Below, one piece after another: positions 49,754 through 63,645 of a stretch of 64,000 bases of DNA. This DNA is from Pyrocephalus nanus (taxonomy: Eukaryota > Chordata > Aves > Passeriformes > Tyrannidae). Each line of letters begins with the position of its first letter. Position 1 is the first letter of the stretch. The DNA lies in contig CM076259.1 in assembly GCA_038380795.1 (NCBI GenBank), positions 70,771,741 through 70,835,740 of the forward strand, read 5' to 3'. The translations under genes and the position numbers were made by a program. The notes below the pieces were generated by a model. That model made no database searches, had not been told where the DNA came from, and worked only from the letters and a program-made list of their open reading frames with translations.

Positions 49754-52700
49754 CAGTGAAATCAGAATCCATAATTTTAACTTTAGAAAAGCCTAATTTT
49801 TGTTCAAAAGAAATTATTATTAGACATAGAATTGCAAATGTGAAACTATACCCTTGGCTAACATAAATCAGCACAGTTCCATAAAGTTCAATTGAGTTAT
49901 ATAAAGTAATCCCACTGATGGTTGCCCAATCTTCTATTTTAATTAGGATTGTAATCTCAAACCTCTAGCTACATATTGTTCAAGCAATTGGGAGCAGTAA
50001 GAAAGAAGTGTATTTACTAATTTTAGGAACTTATATGCAGACTTTCAAACACAGATATTCACATGTCTTTGAACAAAATATAGGTCTGAAATTATAGCAG
50101 AATTTCAAAGTAATGAGAAAATTAGTATTTATTTAGCCTGCATATTCAATTATATTTAATAAATTACCCATATAGATGATACAACAGTTATTTTTTCCCC
50201 TTTGCTTAGAATATTCTACTGTACGGGCATCGAAAATAAAACTGTATTTTCGAGAGATGGAGTCACTCTGGGATATATACAAAACACAATGAAAGTAAGA
50301 AATATGCCTATTTTACATAAAGTTATATGAATAACCAATAACCTTTGATGAAAGTGTTGACAGGAAAAATAGTCTTAGAAGTTGGAAGGCAGATGCTGAT
50401 TTCCCTAGAATTTAGTGTTAGAAATATATTGTGGTTGTTATTTATTTTCTGGGTAATGATAAAAATATATTTCACAAGGGGATTGCATTTTAACTTTGAA
50501 TATTTTACGTAATCCTTTATTGATGGATCATGATGATAAAAAAGAGGAAGAAAAGATATTTCAGGGCATCAGAAGAATCTATTTTAAACTTGGAGAAGGT
50601 TGAACGGTCTAACAAAGTCAAAAAATTTGGTGACCATGCTCTTAGTGCTAGAATTTCAAATGTAAAAAAACCAAAAAACAAAATGAAACGAAACAAAACA
50701 AAAAAAACAAACACAAAACAAAACAAAACAAACAAAAAACCCAAACAAAAACCAACCAAACAAGCAAAAAAAAAAAAAAAAAAAGAAGAAAATAGAAGAT
50801 TCTCTATTTTTTAACAAGTTTCCAGTCCTTTGCCCTTTTCAGAAAATTAATAGAAGTGTAAAGGCTAAAGAAAGTGGAGATCAATGCTACTTTACGTTTT
50901 TCCCCTAAAGATCAGAAGTTATCTCCAGCCTTTTGATAGTAAACTTGGGCTTGACTATGAGATGAAGTAAAAAGGAGGAAAGTGATAGGTGGGAGACCCT
51001 TAAAATACTACTAAGATCAGTAAGATTAATCAAAATAATTGCTCTCAGCAATAGACTTGCATGGAAGCTTTCTTCAGTCTGTTGCCTATGACTAAACAGA
51101 ACACATGACCACTGATGTTAAGCATGGACCAAAATCAAGTCTGATTTCATTGAAAGTTATCTCTCCTGTTTCTGCCAGTAGTTAATAATGAGGCTTAAAA
51201 ACCTCCCCTCATTAACTATTCCTTTTCACTTTCCTTCAGCCAGTAATTTAGACACTTCCTATTAAAGAAGGTAATTATTAACTACGTATATCATTAATTT
51301 GTCTGAAAATTCTTAAAACTTATCATATTCTTTACATTCACTATAGCTTTTTGCACAAAAATTTCCACAATTTAATGAGCCTTTCGTAAGTATAAGACAG
51401 GCATCTTTGAAAAGAGGGAAGTACTATGCAGATAATAGATTTCTTATTTAAAATATTATTTCTTTCAATAAGTCCTCACAAATCTTTCAATTATTATTAT
51501 ATTATCTATCAATGACTTCCTCACAGCAGGCATCTGGCTGAAAAAGAATAACAAATTCTTTTGCTGTTGTCTGTTCTCAATCTGCAGAAGATTCATAAAA
51601 TTCAGGAAACTAAACACCCACCAAGAACTGCTAATAAAGGCTACTCCTATGGTTTGCTACAAAGAAATTCAACATACATTTTTGAAAACCTGAACAGAAT
51701 GAGATGAGAACAAAGAAAATACTGTGTTGGCATGCAGTTTGCAAACACCTATACAGATGCAGAAACTCCTGCTCAGAAGTGACCATGCAATTTAGGAAGA
51801 CTTGAAATTTACATCATCCTCCAAGTCTTTAGATTAGCTTGAAGGGGTTTTTTTGTATGTTATCACCAGTTTAGAGTTTATACTATGCAGATGTACACAT
51901 ACATAACAGTTTTATAGAGGGCTCGTGGTAACTTCATGTGGGGGACAACTGAAGTTCACATTTAGTTCCACAGATCCAAACACATTTCTGTGACACAAAT
52001 CTTAAATGCCACCTGAGAAAGGCACCACTACTCTCTGTGAAACTCAAATTATGTTATGAACATCAATCTTAAGTGACATCCTACTATACCTGAACATCTT
52101 AGATTCAAAAACAGTGATTAATAAAACTGAAGTTCAATGACAAACAAAATAAAAACTCCCATAGAATAACTCTCTTAAAGGCTGCAGTATTTTCAAGCAC
52201 TTTTTCTTATTTCTACTTTTTTTTCACTGAATTATTTAAGTTTTCCCAAAACAATATACTGACCTATGCTGTATTTTCCTAGTGAGAAAAATATAGCATT
52301 TAGTAGGACGCTGGTTCATATTATTCTTTGGATACACAGTTACATCCAGATATCTTCATTTAAATTAAATTAAAATCCTTTTATACTGTTGCTTTTTTAC
52401 TTCTTTTAATAAGATTTAATCAAAACTTTAATCCAGAAATATATTTTTTTATTAGAGGCAATAAAAATGTGACACAGATCATTATCTCTTTTCCTACTTT
52501 TCAATACCAAATTCAGAGATTAGTTTCTGTATCAGTAGGCTTTTGCACTCTCTTAATTTCTTAAACTGATTTGTTAAAATGTTTAATGTGTTATAGTTTC
52601 AAAACTTTAGGTATGTCACTCGTGTTTACTTTAAATGGCCAACCCATTATATTTGTTGCTTGAGATTATGATCACACAAAAGCTGAGCCAGGTCCCTAAG

Positions 52701-53084
52701 TATTTATAAATTTATTTTCAGATAACCATGGCAATGCTTGGTTCCTATGGAGGATTTTGTTAATTCTTTCAAAAGTTACAGTTCAGTTAATACATGTGAG
52801 CTGACGGCAATAACAAAGGCAAATCTTCTTAAAAATGAAAGCACTGCACTCCACTGCAGGTCATTTAAATGTAAACGTGTAACTTCACTCATCTAAAAGA
52901 AAAAGCAAGCAGCCCTTATAGACTGAGTTTGCAAACGTAAGATGGAAAAAAATACTTGATTTTTTAATTGCGTCTTAAATTTTGTTGTTTGATTGATATT
53001 TACCTTTCCAATATGTTAGTTTGTCTTTTTTACTTTCTGTTTGATAGCTACAAAATCCATCTCTCTGATTCTTTCCTCCATTCT
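49754..53084. other. AT-rich non-coding DNA
   Basis: No gene is recognised. An A/C-rich tract lies at 50665-50784 and is listed separately. The rest has dense stops and no recognisable repeat. Confidence 0.6.
50665..50784. repeat. A/C-rich low-complexity tract ending in poly-A
   Basis: ACAAAACAAA-type units ending in a run of about 18 A (50767-50784). Frames on both strands are artefacts of the composition. Confidence 0.9.
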
Positions 53085-53240
53085 TTTCTCTCCACACTGG
53101 GGAAGAGTTTAGGCTCCATCTTCGCCATGTTCTCCCACTTTGTAGTACAGACGGCAGTAAGCCCACTGTAGATTTTTCTCCTTCAGGCTAAACAAACCCA
53201 GTTGTCTCAGGCTCTTCTCATACTCCATGGGGTCCTGTGG
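53085..53240 (-). mobile_element. Old CR1 LINE remnant
   Basis: The plus-strand phrases tttgtagtacagacggcagt and ctccttcaggctaaacaaac followed by ccagttgtctcaggctctt match a conserved part of CR1 upstream of its 3' untranslated region, read on the minus strand. Both ends are vague. Confidence 0.6.
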
Positions 53241-54050
53241 TAAATAACATGAGTTGGGAGTGGCTGAAACTCAATCCTAAGGGATTAGACAGGAATGAGG
53301 TAGTAATTTAAGGTCAAGAGACATACCAATCTCTGTGAGAGATGCAGACAACCTTTGAGAAGGGCAGACTGAGAGCACTTGCTATAGTGACAGCCTATTC
53401 AGTGCTTCAGAAATCTGAATGGGCTGATCAGAAATAGATATGCTCTACCCAATCCTTTAACTGGATCTGAAGTAACTCAAGGAGAAACCTGAGAGACCTT
53501 GGAGAGAGAAAACAGAGGGGATCTCAGGGCCCAAACCCAGGATTACAACACACAGCACTGACGGGACTCCTGCACTGACGAATCTGACCTTTCTCCAGGA
53601 CTACATTGTCTTCTCCATGGGAAAAGGAGGTCATATCTCCTCTTAACAATAAACATATCTGTAATAGAATGGTCATTGATATTCATTTCCTCTCTGAACA
53701 ATCAGTTGGTATTAACCCACATGTTGATGACCCAATGAATATTGATATCAGAAGTGAGATACTATCATCAGATATCTGTAACATGGGGATGGATGAACAT
53801 TAGGATCTAGAAGCTGAGGCCATGGCAGAAGCTGTCTCTGGGCAAGGGACTGTCATAATAGAGGGGTGCATGCAACTGCCTAATTCCCAAGTTTGGGCAG
53901 TGAGCTGCAGAATTGTTCATGGCCTGATGGCAGGCGAGAGAGATGAAGATACTACTCCTTGGTGTGCCAGAAAAGGAAGGATAGATCTCTCACGAGAGAC
54001 CTGCTCAGGACATACATCATTGTGTACTATGTGCCATGATGAAAAAAAAA
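53241..54050. other. Moderately GC unassigned stretch ending in an A run
   Basis: More G and C than its surroundings, with an AATAAA motif near 53647-53652 and a short A run near 54041-54052. Two plus-strand frames (65 and 87 codons) show no recognisable protein. It could be a decayed retroelement or part of a non-coding transcript. Confidence 0.35.
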
Positions 54051-57000
54051 AAAAGACAAACCAAAAAAAACAAAGAGAAAACTAACTACTTATCATCTCT
54101 TTCTGCTACAGTTTTATTTTGCCTTTTAAGCTCATTTAGAAATGGTAGTCTACTGTTTGGTAGTTTAAAATTATAAGTGTTAATAAATGAATTCAAAATC
54201 TTCCTCTTAAAAATGCTGTGAATACATAAATAGCATGAAAAATTTCTGGAGTTTTTATATAAGAATTTCTATTTTACTCTAAATGAAATACATTTTCAGA
54301 GTTTCTAAGTTTGTTTCAAAATACTTTATTTTTGGGGAGGTATGTATTTATGCATCAAGAATTGTTGAATGAGATGCTTACACTAAAATTTTGTGTTCAA
54401 TTAAAACTAACAGTTACTTTGGTTACTGTTAGTACAGCAAAATTATTTATATGTGTCTGTTGATAATGTTAATAATGTTAATAATTAAAAACTATTATTA
54501 TATTTGAAATGAAAAATTATTATTATTAATGTTAATAATGAAAAAGATGAGATTTCTACAATTTCTTTTTATACTTTACAGTATATAGCATGCATTTAAG
54601 CTTCAGAAGATATAACAGTAGAATTTTACTTAGAATTTGCCTTATGTGAGAAGGTATGTCTCTGTAACTCTAAAATTAGCTGTTTTCTGACCTTAAAAGC
54701 CACACTGTAATCTCTTGCTTAAGAGGAAACATTCTTGGTATCCATTACCACACTTATGATGGGTGTGGAGAGTGACACATATCACTTAGTTTGACTATTC
54801 AGGTATTCAAATCAATATTTCTTTATAGCTATATTTATGATAAAATTGTAGGACAGGATGAAAAAATTGAGACCCATCCTATTCTAGAAAGACCCCCCTC
54901 TCCCAACCCCAAAAAAATCCTCCCCCAAAAAAACCCCAAAGCCACAAACACACACTTTCTCTGTGATATCCTTAGTTCTTTCTCAACATGAAAGAAGAAG
55001 AACCAGATTGAAACTCCTTTTACCTTCAAAATACCAGAGGCAACCTTTGAATTGATCCAACTCTCTTGCTGGGATTTGCAGGAAGTAGTTGCTTTCCACG
55101 ATTCTTGGAAGATTCTCTGAGGAAAAATAAGTGTTATTCATGTCTGTTGTTGTTAGTTTTCAGGCCTGCTTTATGTTGTTCTGATGCTGAACCAGAGGTA
55201 AAAAATATTTCGTTCATGCACACAGTTTTCAGTGTCACAACCCAGAATGACTATCTTTCCAGATTTGTTATGAAAGTTCAAAAGTGGAAGCAAGAAGATA
55301 TTCTGATACAAAAATTAACATCTTGTGATAGTATTCAAGTAACTTCCCAAAAGAATTGCAGGAAAAATTAAGATTAGTAGGATAGGGAGACTATATTTTT
55401 TGTACATTTACTTTGTTGTCCATATAGGTTTTTTGGTTGCTTACTGTTTTGTGGAACTGCTGGGTTATATGAGGAAAAAAGTATGCTTTGCATCACTTTT
55501 CTGTAGCTGTTATGCGTATTAACATATCCTTCTTCGTAATCATAAGCTAGTAGAGTCATTCACAATTCTCTAAACCATAAAAAAATATTTGCAAATCTAC
55601 CATACATGACATATTGTGTAAGGCTTTATCTCTTTCTCATGTGTACTTTGACTTTAATACTACATATGAATTTGTTAAAAACAACAGACATAAAATTAAG
55701 TGAAAGTAGATTTTCACTCGACTCCAATAGACTGACATTGTGTCAAGGCTGACACAGTGCTTTACTTAAGCTGACAAATGCTTGATTTGGTTTCCATTTC
55801 CTTATGAAAAATAAGGATAGAAAGACTTTAAATTGAGATCAAAGAATTTTCTCATCTTTACTACTCACTGTAGTACTTAATAATTCCAGTTTGACGACCT
55901 TTTTACACAGATAATATTTTTTTTATTTAAAACATACTACAGATTTTAAGAATATTAAGATATTACTCATTTATATCCTCTTAGAGGAATTGTACCTCAG
56001 AGAACAATTTGGAAAAACATATTCTCAATTGAAAAGATTTTCTGAAATTCTGTTTTAATTAAAGCATCAAATAGTATCATAGGTATTAAAAAATTACTAC
56101 TAAGAACTTTTCTTCAAATCCTTCTAGGAAAAATAATTAGTTTTGGTATGTCTTTATTTTATAGTAATTTCAGAATAATAAATTTAACTCTTTTTTTGGC
56201 TACTTATGCAAAATAAAATGTTCACATAGCAGACTGACTGTATTATTGTGTCCACAGATCCTAGTACAGGTCTGCCACACAGGTTCATATAGATTTCATT
56301 ATAGAGACCAAGATATGCATCACCTCTTCTTCCCTTCCACAGACCAGTTAAGAAGTTTGATATAGGCTAAGTTTGCTAACACATTTTGGGGGACATGCAC
56401 AGGGTTTCATTCTCAGAGGTTAATCTAAATACATCCTTAAGAAAAATGTTAGCCTCTAAGAAAACTTTCAGTTATTTCCTCCTCTAAGATTCCAAGATCT
56501 ATAGAGCAACAACCAAATAACAATCATTAAGGCATGTAGCTCTTGTGTTTGGAAAACAAAGTCAGAATATGTGAGTACCTGAGCATCCTACCTTTTCTTC
56601 TGCTGCTATGTCAGAGGGATAAAGGCAGAGAGATAGAAGAGTCCTGTGCTATCTGCCAGCCACACGTGAGGCATCACAAGTAACACTAAACCATATCTTT
56701 AAACAATTAAATTTGGTCTTGAAGTTTTCAATACCATATCTTTTTCTTTTAGGTGCATGTTAGCAAGTTAAGAAAATTGCATTCCTTCCCTGAGGTTAAA
56801 AGGATAGGCTGTCTTTAATCCTGATATGTCTGGATATAAAATCTGATGCTTTGAGGATTCACCTGTGATATAGTACACCGCCTACCAGGGCTGGCTGAAC
56901 TGGTATATGTAATTGAGGTAACTTAAAAGAAAAGTGGTGGGAGAAAATGCTTCTATCATAGTTTTAAGAAATAGTCTGATTTAAATTAGGCATATTCTAG

Positions 57001-60000
57001 CTAAATATAAAAGGCTTAAATTACTGACTTCCAGCTATAAAAGCAGAAAGGTAGACGAATTGAAAAATAATGGGTTGGAAGAGGAGAGACAAAGAGCATA
57101 GAAAATGAAAACATGCTTTGCTGCTCATGTAAGATTTTAGTTCTAGTCTCTGGGATATTGCTCAGAAGGATTTACAGAATTGTCATTGTTAAAGTCTATC
57201 AGCTATCTCATTGTATTGACCAGTCTAAAGATCCACCTGTATTTGTTCTCTATTTCCTGATAGCCATGACTAAATACCTAAGAAGTACTCCAAGAGATTA
57301 AACAAAGTTTTTAAAACCTTTTTCTTCTACTGTCTAGTCATCAGGAAACAATTGAACACTTTTGTATTTTGAAATATTTGTTCTTTTACAAGAGAAGTAG
57401 TGGATTATAGATGTGAGAGAGTATACTAATTATATAGTAATTGATAGCTTTTCAATTATTTCTCCTTTTGTTGTCATGTATTTCAAAGCTCTTTTGCTCT
57501 GAAAAAAAGAGCATAAATATTTTTTAAATAATAAATTAAAAAGAGAACACATAAACTTAATTTCATTTTCAGGGAACAGAACTTAGCAGACATTTTGATG
57601 CTAAGATTTGGTAGAGAAATGGTAATGAATCTTGTCAATAGTTATTTTAAAATAGTGAAGTAACAGCACTGATTTTCCATAATTGGAAAGATTTGGGTTG
57701 AAAATAACATTAATAAAGGGAGGTTCTTGTCTGATAATAGGCTTACTGTGTCATTTCAGATATTTGAAGGTGTCTAAATAACCTGCAAGGAATCAACTTT
57801 CCTTTTTACAGGGATCAGAGAACTGGAAAGGTTATCTTATGTTTCAAGGTTGTATACTAACATGACTTTAGGACTATTAAAGGGAAAAAACAAATTCTTT
57901 TCCCTCAGTTTATGTGAAAAATCATAATCAATACTCTTTCTTATTTCATAAAGAATACCTAATCAGTCAGTAATTGGTGATACCTCAGGTTTGTTATTAA
58001 TAATAAGAAACAAAGGGTGACACTGGGTACTTGCAAAATGCTGATCAACACCGAAAAAATGCCTATACATCCTTCTTTAAATAATTCTACCCTACTACAT
58101 GAACTCTAAGCTACATACTTACCCCCTCCCACAAGAATTGTGGATTACAAGCACAGATACCCTCTTCTGCAAGGATGATCTCTTACTAACATTGCTGTCC
58201 TACAGAAGACATGGGTATTCAAGCTCACTGATACACTCACCAGTGAAAGATGCCCCTCAAGGTCCCACATGCACACTCACAACGCAGTCCCCAGTTCTTG
58301 CACCACACAATGACAAGCCACCAGCTTGATGCCAGCTGCACCTGATGTCCCACAGAAAGGCTGCTGAACCAGATCTAGGCTGAGGTTGTGCTGCTGGCGA
58401 TGTGATGTCAGCAATGTCACACCGGGTTTTGACTGCTATTCTTTCCTGTCCTGGGTCTGTCCCGTATTTTAATGCTCCCTCTATACTTTGTTTCCAGTTG
58501 ACTCCTTCATTTCAAAAAACTCCCTGTAATCTCCTGTTTTCTGTTTAATTCAGATGATTAATGATCTTCTTTTGTAATGAGAAAAAATACAAGCACTAAA
58601 TGTAACTGTTCTAAGTGAAAAACTTTTGAAGACTTTTTTTCTCAGCCTGTATGAAATTTTGCCACCCATTCCTAGATACTAAACTCTCCCCAAGCCCTGC
58701 AAAAGGAGATTAAGTAGGCACATGGCATTGTTTGTTGGTTTAACGGCCAAGAAACACATCTCTCTCACTATGTCAAATCTAGCCTGGAGAAATCACCATA
58801 TTACTAATCCCAAATTCTGGTGGATTAGACTCAGTTGATTTATGGTGAAAGAAGATGACAGAATGCTCTAGATGTTGATATGAGAGAAAGTCTACAGTAC
58901 GCACATTCAATTCAGACTCCTAAAAATTAGGGGAATTTAAGGCCTGAGAGTAATGTTCATGCCTTAGACTATTTTCTAGCTAATTACACTCAAATAACTC
59001 TAGGAATATTACATTCTTTTCCTTGAAATGTAAATTTTCATCCCTTGAGACTTCTATGGCAAAGCATTCCAAAATAAACTCTTCAGTTCTGACTTTTGAT
59101 TGGCTATAAAATTCTCAGTCCTTTGCTTTAGTAAATGTTGCCTTCTTTATTTGTTAGAAGACAAGCAGTTCAGGATTGGGTTTCTCTGAACCATTCTTTA
59201 ATTTGTATTTTTGTCATATTTTATGTGCTTTTGGTTTGTTTGAGGTTGATTTTTTTTTTTGATTGCATAAACAGTCACCTTCTTCAGTTTCTCTTAATGC
59301 AGTGGCTTCTCTGAGCTGTTTTGATTGTTCCCATTACTCATTCATAAGCCTCCTCAACTTCTGCAGTATTCTTTTTGAGATGGGTGACCGATAATATTCA
59401 GAGATACTTCATTATTTTTATATGCCTAAATAATAAATATTATTAAATTATATAGGTATTTATATTTATAAATATATGTAACCTAAGTAATATCTATTTA
59501 TAAATCACTATCGCACACAGTATAAATGTGCATTAAATATAATTTAAGACAAATAACTGTAATAAACACAATGCTCACTACAAAATAATTCTGTGTGCAT
59601 TATTTACTGTATCTTTATGTAGAATCTAGACAATGATGTCTACTCATTGTACTCATTGAATACATGTAAAGCTATAAAGGAAATTATTATAATTGTCCAT
59701 GAGTTTTAATTAAAGTTTTAAAATAACAAACTTTCAGGTGTATCAAGTGTTGAGTCTTATAAGAGTTTAAAAAACTTCAAAGAAACATGGAAAATTTTCA
59801 TGGAAAACAACAGCCCAATGGACTATCAGATACAAAGAAAACACTGTGGCTCTGAACAAAAAATTTTGTAAGTATGACAGCCTACTGGGGGAAATATGGA
59901 CATTTTAAGCTGTGTCTTCACTCTTCCTTACAAATCTGCCACAAAAAAGGGTGTATGAACAACAAAGGTATTTGATCTGATTTATACAGTCCTTTTTCTT

Positions 60001-60059
60001 ATATTTCCTCTGCTACCTGAAGACAAATCTGTGCCCTGAACCTAAAATTTTTATTTCTT
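54051..60059. other. AT-rich non-coding DNA, no gene recognised
   Basis: Contains ATT/AAT-rich runs (54460-54545), an A/C-rich stretch (54890-54955), an unassigned open frame of 101 codons (55066-55371) and an unassigned moderately GC stretch (58090-58470). None could be given a function or family. Confidence 0.55.
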
Positions 60060-60640
60060 TATGCTGGGCCTCACTAGAGTGGGGATAATTTTCTTAATGT
60101 TTGCATGGTGATGTAGTTTGGATTTGAGATTAAAACAGCATTGATAACATGACAATGTTTTATCTACTGCTGAACAGTATCAAAGGTTTTCCTGTTTTCC
60201 ATCTGCCCCTGTCAGTGGGTGGGCTAGGGGTGGGCAAGATGTTTGGTGGGTACTCAGCTGAATCAGTTAATCCAAACTGACCAAAGACATATTTCACAAC
60301 ACATAACATCATGCTCAGCAGATGGAACTGGGCTTTTGCTCTATCCAAGGTAGTTGTTGCTTGGATACTGGCTGGGCATCAGTATCCTTGTGAGGTGGTG
60401 AATGGTTGCCGCTTCTTTTTGGGTTTTGTTTTTTTTGGTTTTGGTTGGTTGGTTGGTTGGTTGGTTGGTTGGTTGGTTTTTTTTTCCTCTCCTGCCTTTG
60501 CTTGTTAAGCTGTCTTTATAGTGACCCATCAGATAAAGAATACTTTTGATCTTCCAATCCTTTCTGCTCTTCAGCTCAGGAGGGGGAGGGGCAGGAGGTA
60601 AGCATTTGAGCGAGTGCTAGCCAGTGTAAACCCATCACAA
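60060..60640 (+). mobile_element. Degraded avian ERVL-type LTR
   Basis: Recognised from family landmarks in order. The start is tgctgggcctcact...gataattttctt. Then come gtttggatttgag...acagcattgataaca, tactgctgaacagt, ggtgggctaggggtgggcaa, and cagctgaatcagttaatcca followed by aactgaccaaag. Last are catcatgctcag, gtggtgaatg, and cttgttaagctgtctttata (poly-A region), followed by gagtgctag...gtgtaaacccatcac as the right end. The TATA segment that normally follows catgctcag is missing or mutated. About 580 bp, consistent with a solo LTR. A GGTT microsatellite has grown inside it. Confidence 0.85.
60443..60478. repeat. (GGTT)9 microsatellite inside the LTR
   Basis: Nine uninterrupted GGTT units with T-rich sequence on each side. 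The NQPT-repeat frame on the minus strand is an artefact. Confidence 0.95.
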
Positions 60641-62719
60641 CCCCCTTAATATGTGCTGCTGATATCATCATGATGTCATACCATAAGTTTGGGGTGTTTT
60701 TTTTGCTTGAGAGGTAAAACAAGAAAAAAATCCACACATCATTTCAAAATAATTTCATTTTGGTTGAAAATTCAGCCTTCTAAAAGGAAGAATTGTGAAA
60801 TTATGGAAGAATTTTAGATGTAACAGTGAAGTATTTGCCCCTATGGGCATGAACATGAGTTCCAGTGAGCCTGTTATTTCATCCACAGTTTCCAGTATTC
60901 TTCTCACTTAATACTGTGTTTTATATTTATTGTTCATTGAGAAGCAACTGATGTTATTAACTACATACTTTTCAAAAGCCTTTCCAAATAAAATGGAATT
61001 ATTACTTACCTCACAAACATTTGTGCAGCTCTCAGTCCTCTGGTTTTCAAATGCCATATTGGTTATTTTTATTAAAGTCCTACAACACTAATGCCATAAA
61101 TGCAAAATCAAAATGTGATCCGTATTTAACTTTCAGACTCTCAGAATGTGATTTGGCAAAGAAGGCATGGACATTTAGTGCCACTTAAAACAGCCTAGGG
61201 TATCCAACACAGGTAGGTGATGTTTGCAAAACTGCCAGAGGACTTGTAACAGAGGCATCCATATGAAGAAGTAGGTGAAGGCTGTGAGGAATAATTTAGC
61301 ATCCAAATGGTACTGCATGCATATGTGTGGGTAATTGAAATTGAGCCAGGTTAGTTAAATCAGCAAAAATTAGGAAGGATTAGATTGCCCTAGATACCCA
61401 AAGATATATTTACAAGGAAGATTGCAGATAGACAAAAATTTGGCTGAAATGCAGTCACGGAGAGTGAGGCTCAACCCTATAAGCAATATAACTTAGTATC
61501 TCCTGCCACCAAGAATATCTTATTGTCTTAGGCAACATGAAATGGTGTTTCTGTTTTCTCTCTGCTGGTGTGGGTCTGGTTGGCTGCAATAGAAAGTAGG
61601 GATTCTCTCTGTGCTTCTTTAAATGAGTGCAGTTTATGCCAGATAAGAACTGTCTGAAAATCCATTTTTTCAGCTCAACCTTCCTAACTCTATTATTATG
61701 AGCTGATATGCATATGGATGACTTTCTTTCCAATATTAAGCACTTCCAGAATGTGTCATATCAGATGAGTGAAATAGCCAGGAACTGAGATACTGAGGTT
61801 TACTTTTCTTCTCAGCTTTGAGCTCTTACCTATTAGAAAAAGTAAGGTTGAAGCCAGGTTGGAACACAGACATGCGATGATCATTTGATTAAATATAATG
61901 ATAACTCACAGCAAAAAAGGAAGAAACAGATGGAATTTATATTCTAAAACATAGCAAGGCTAATTTTAGATGTGACTAGTAGTATGTTTCAGTTCCTGTT
62001 TCCAGGAATGTGTATACACTTTTGTAAAAGTCATGTGGGAAAAGAAATTACCTGCTTTATAGATCGTTAGGGGGTAAAATTATGAGATAAATCCATGTGT
62101 TTAATTCACTCTGAAATTGTTCTGCACTGCAATAGCCACTAAATAGCTTCCTTACAGAGATCAGAATGCAAACTTTTAGCAGTGTAAAGATAACACTTTT
62201 CTTCAGATAAGCAAAGTGGGATTGCAGAAATTCATCTGTACATTCCCAAGGTGTGCAATTCCTTAATTTTGAGATGCTTACAGCAGTGCATCAAGCAATA
62301 ACAAAAATATAAGAACTGATCTGCATCTGTTCTTTCTGTCTTGAAATAACACATACTCTAGCAAACAACTCAGCAGAAAGTGCTTGAAAAGATATCAAAG
62401 GTATAGGTCAGAAGATAGATCTGAAAAAAAATTATATCAGTTTCTGAAGATTACTTTCACCAGTTCAGCCACACATGAAAAAAGAAATATTTTGCTTTTG
62501 TTACGGATATGACCATTTCATCCACCTAACCTTTTCAGAATAGAACTGAATTTACTTGTTTACAGTGGTAAGCTTCCTTTCTTGAAACTCTAAAAAAAAT
62601 AGTATGATATCATTTGTTCATTCTAATATACCTAATCAGTTTTTCTACCATGGTTACTGTCAAATATAATTTTTCAGGTGCTGAAACAGAGCACATATGA
62701 AACAGGTATCAAATCCCCT

Positions 62720-62756
<37 letters not shown>

Positions 62757-62975
62757 TCTCTCTCTCTCTCCTTCAAATATTACATGCAAAAGATGCTAGG
62801 AAAGTGTTTCTAAACTTCCAGGTGTTGAAATCCTCTGTAATCTTTCATTGAACTGTATGCTGGACCCAGGTGGGATATTTCATTGTCTCAGGAATTGCTA
62901 CTAATCTCCCTGTCAGACAGAGCAAGACCACTCACATTCCCATTATCCAGTTTGCAACTTAAAAAGTAATGATGG
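60641..62975. other. AT-rich non-coding DNA
   Basis: No gene is recognised. A CT microsatellite (62723-62771) is listed separately. A 92-codon minus-strand frame (61455-61733) resembles nothing known. Confidence 0.6.
62723..62771. repeat. (TC)n microsatellite
   Basis: TC dinucleotide run with one CCC interruption near 62752-62754. A pure pyrimidine/purine mirror tract that could form triplex DNA. Confidence 0.95.
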
Positions 62976-63645
62976 TCACAGAATCATAGAATCACTAAGG
63001 TTGCTAAAGACCTCCAAGATCATCAAGTCCACCCTTCAACCAAATACCACCATGCCCACTAAACCGTATCATAAAGTACCAAGCCTTCTTGTTTTGCTAA
63101 CACTTCCAGACACAGTGACTCAACCACTTCCCTGGGCAATCTGTTCTAATGTTTGACAACTCTTTTGGTGAATAAATTTTTCCTAATATCCAACATGAAC
63201 CTACTCAGATGGAACTTGAGGATATTTCCCCTGGTCCTGCTGTTAATTGCCTGGAAGAAGCTTCTCTCAGGTAGTTGTAGAGAGTGATACAGTCCCACCT
63301 CAGATTCCTTTTCTCCAGGTTAAACAACCCCAGCTCCTTCAGCCGTTCTTCTATAGGAATTGTGCTTCAGACTCTTCACCATCTTCATGGTCCTTCTCTG
63401 GACACTCTCCAGGACCTCTATGCCCTTCTTGTAGTGAGTGACCCAAACTAAACACAGGATTCAAAATGTGACCTCATCAGTGCTGCATACAGGGGGGACG
63501 ATCTGCCCTGGTCCTGCTGGTCACACTATTTCTGATACAAGCCAGGATACCACTGGCCTTCTTGGCCCCTTGGGCACACTGCAGGCTCATGGTCAGCTGA
63601 CTGTCAACCAGCACCCCTAGGTCCTTTTCTGCTGGAAGATGATGG
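62976..63645 (-). mobile_element. CR1 LINE, 5'-truncated, with ORF2 tail
   Basis: Read on the minus strand, the element ends at 62976 in the CR1-type repeat (cagaatcatagaatcac on plus), with no poly-A tail, as is standard for CR1. Plus-strand phrases such as gacctccaagatcatcaagt, cttccctgggcaatctgttc and ttctccaggttaaacaaccc are typical CR1 3' blocks. Within about 63450-63620 the minus strand encodes [10 protein letters not shown]...[18 protein letters not shown], the C-terminal part of CR1 ORF2, interrupted by stops and shifts downstream. The 5' part (ORF1, endonuclease, reverse transcriptase) is absent. The plus-strand frames at 63247-63620 are shadows. Confidence 0.95.

Noticed and set aside
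49481..49866. Two overlapping plus-strand frames of 92 and 96 codons
   Set aside because: They lie within the LTR at 49288-49753 and run across its end. LTRs of this type are non-coding.
60341..60529. NQPT-repeat minus-strand protein
   Set aside because: Produced by translation of the (GGTT)n microsatellite inside an LTR.
63247..63620. Plus-strand frames of 60-64 codons
   Set aside because: They are antisense shadows of the minus-strand CR1 ORF2 tail.
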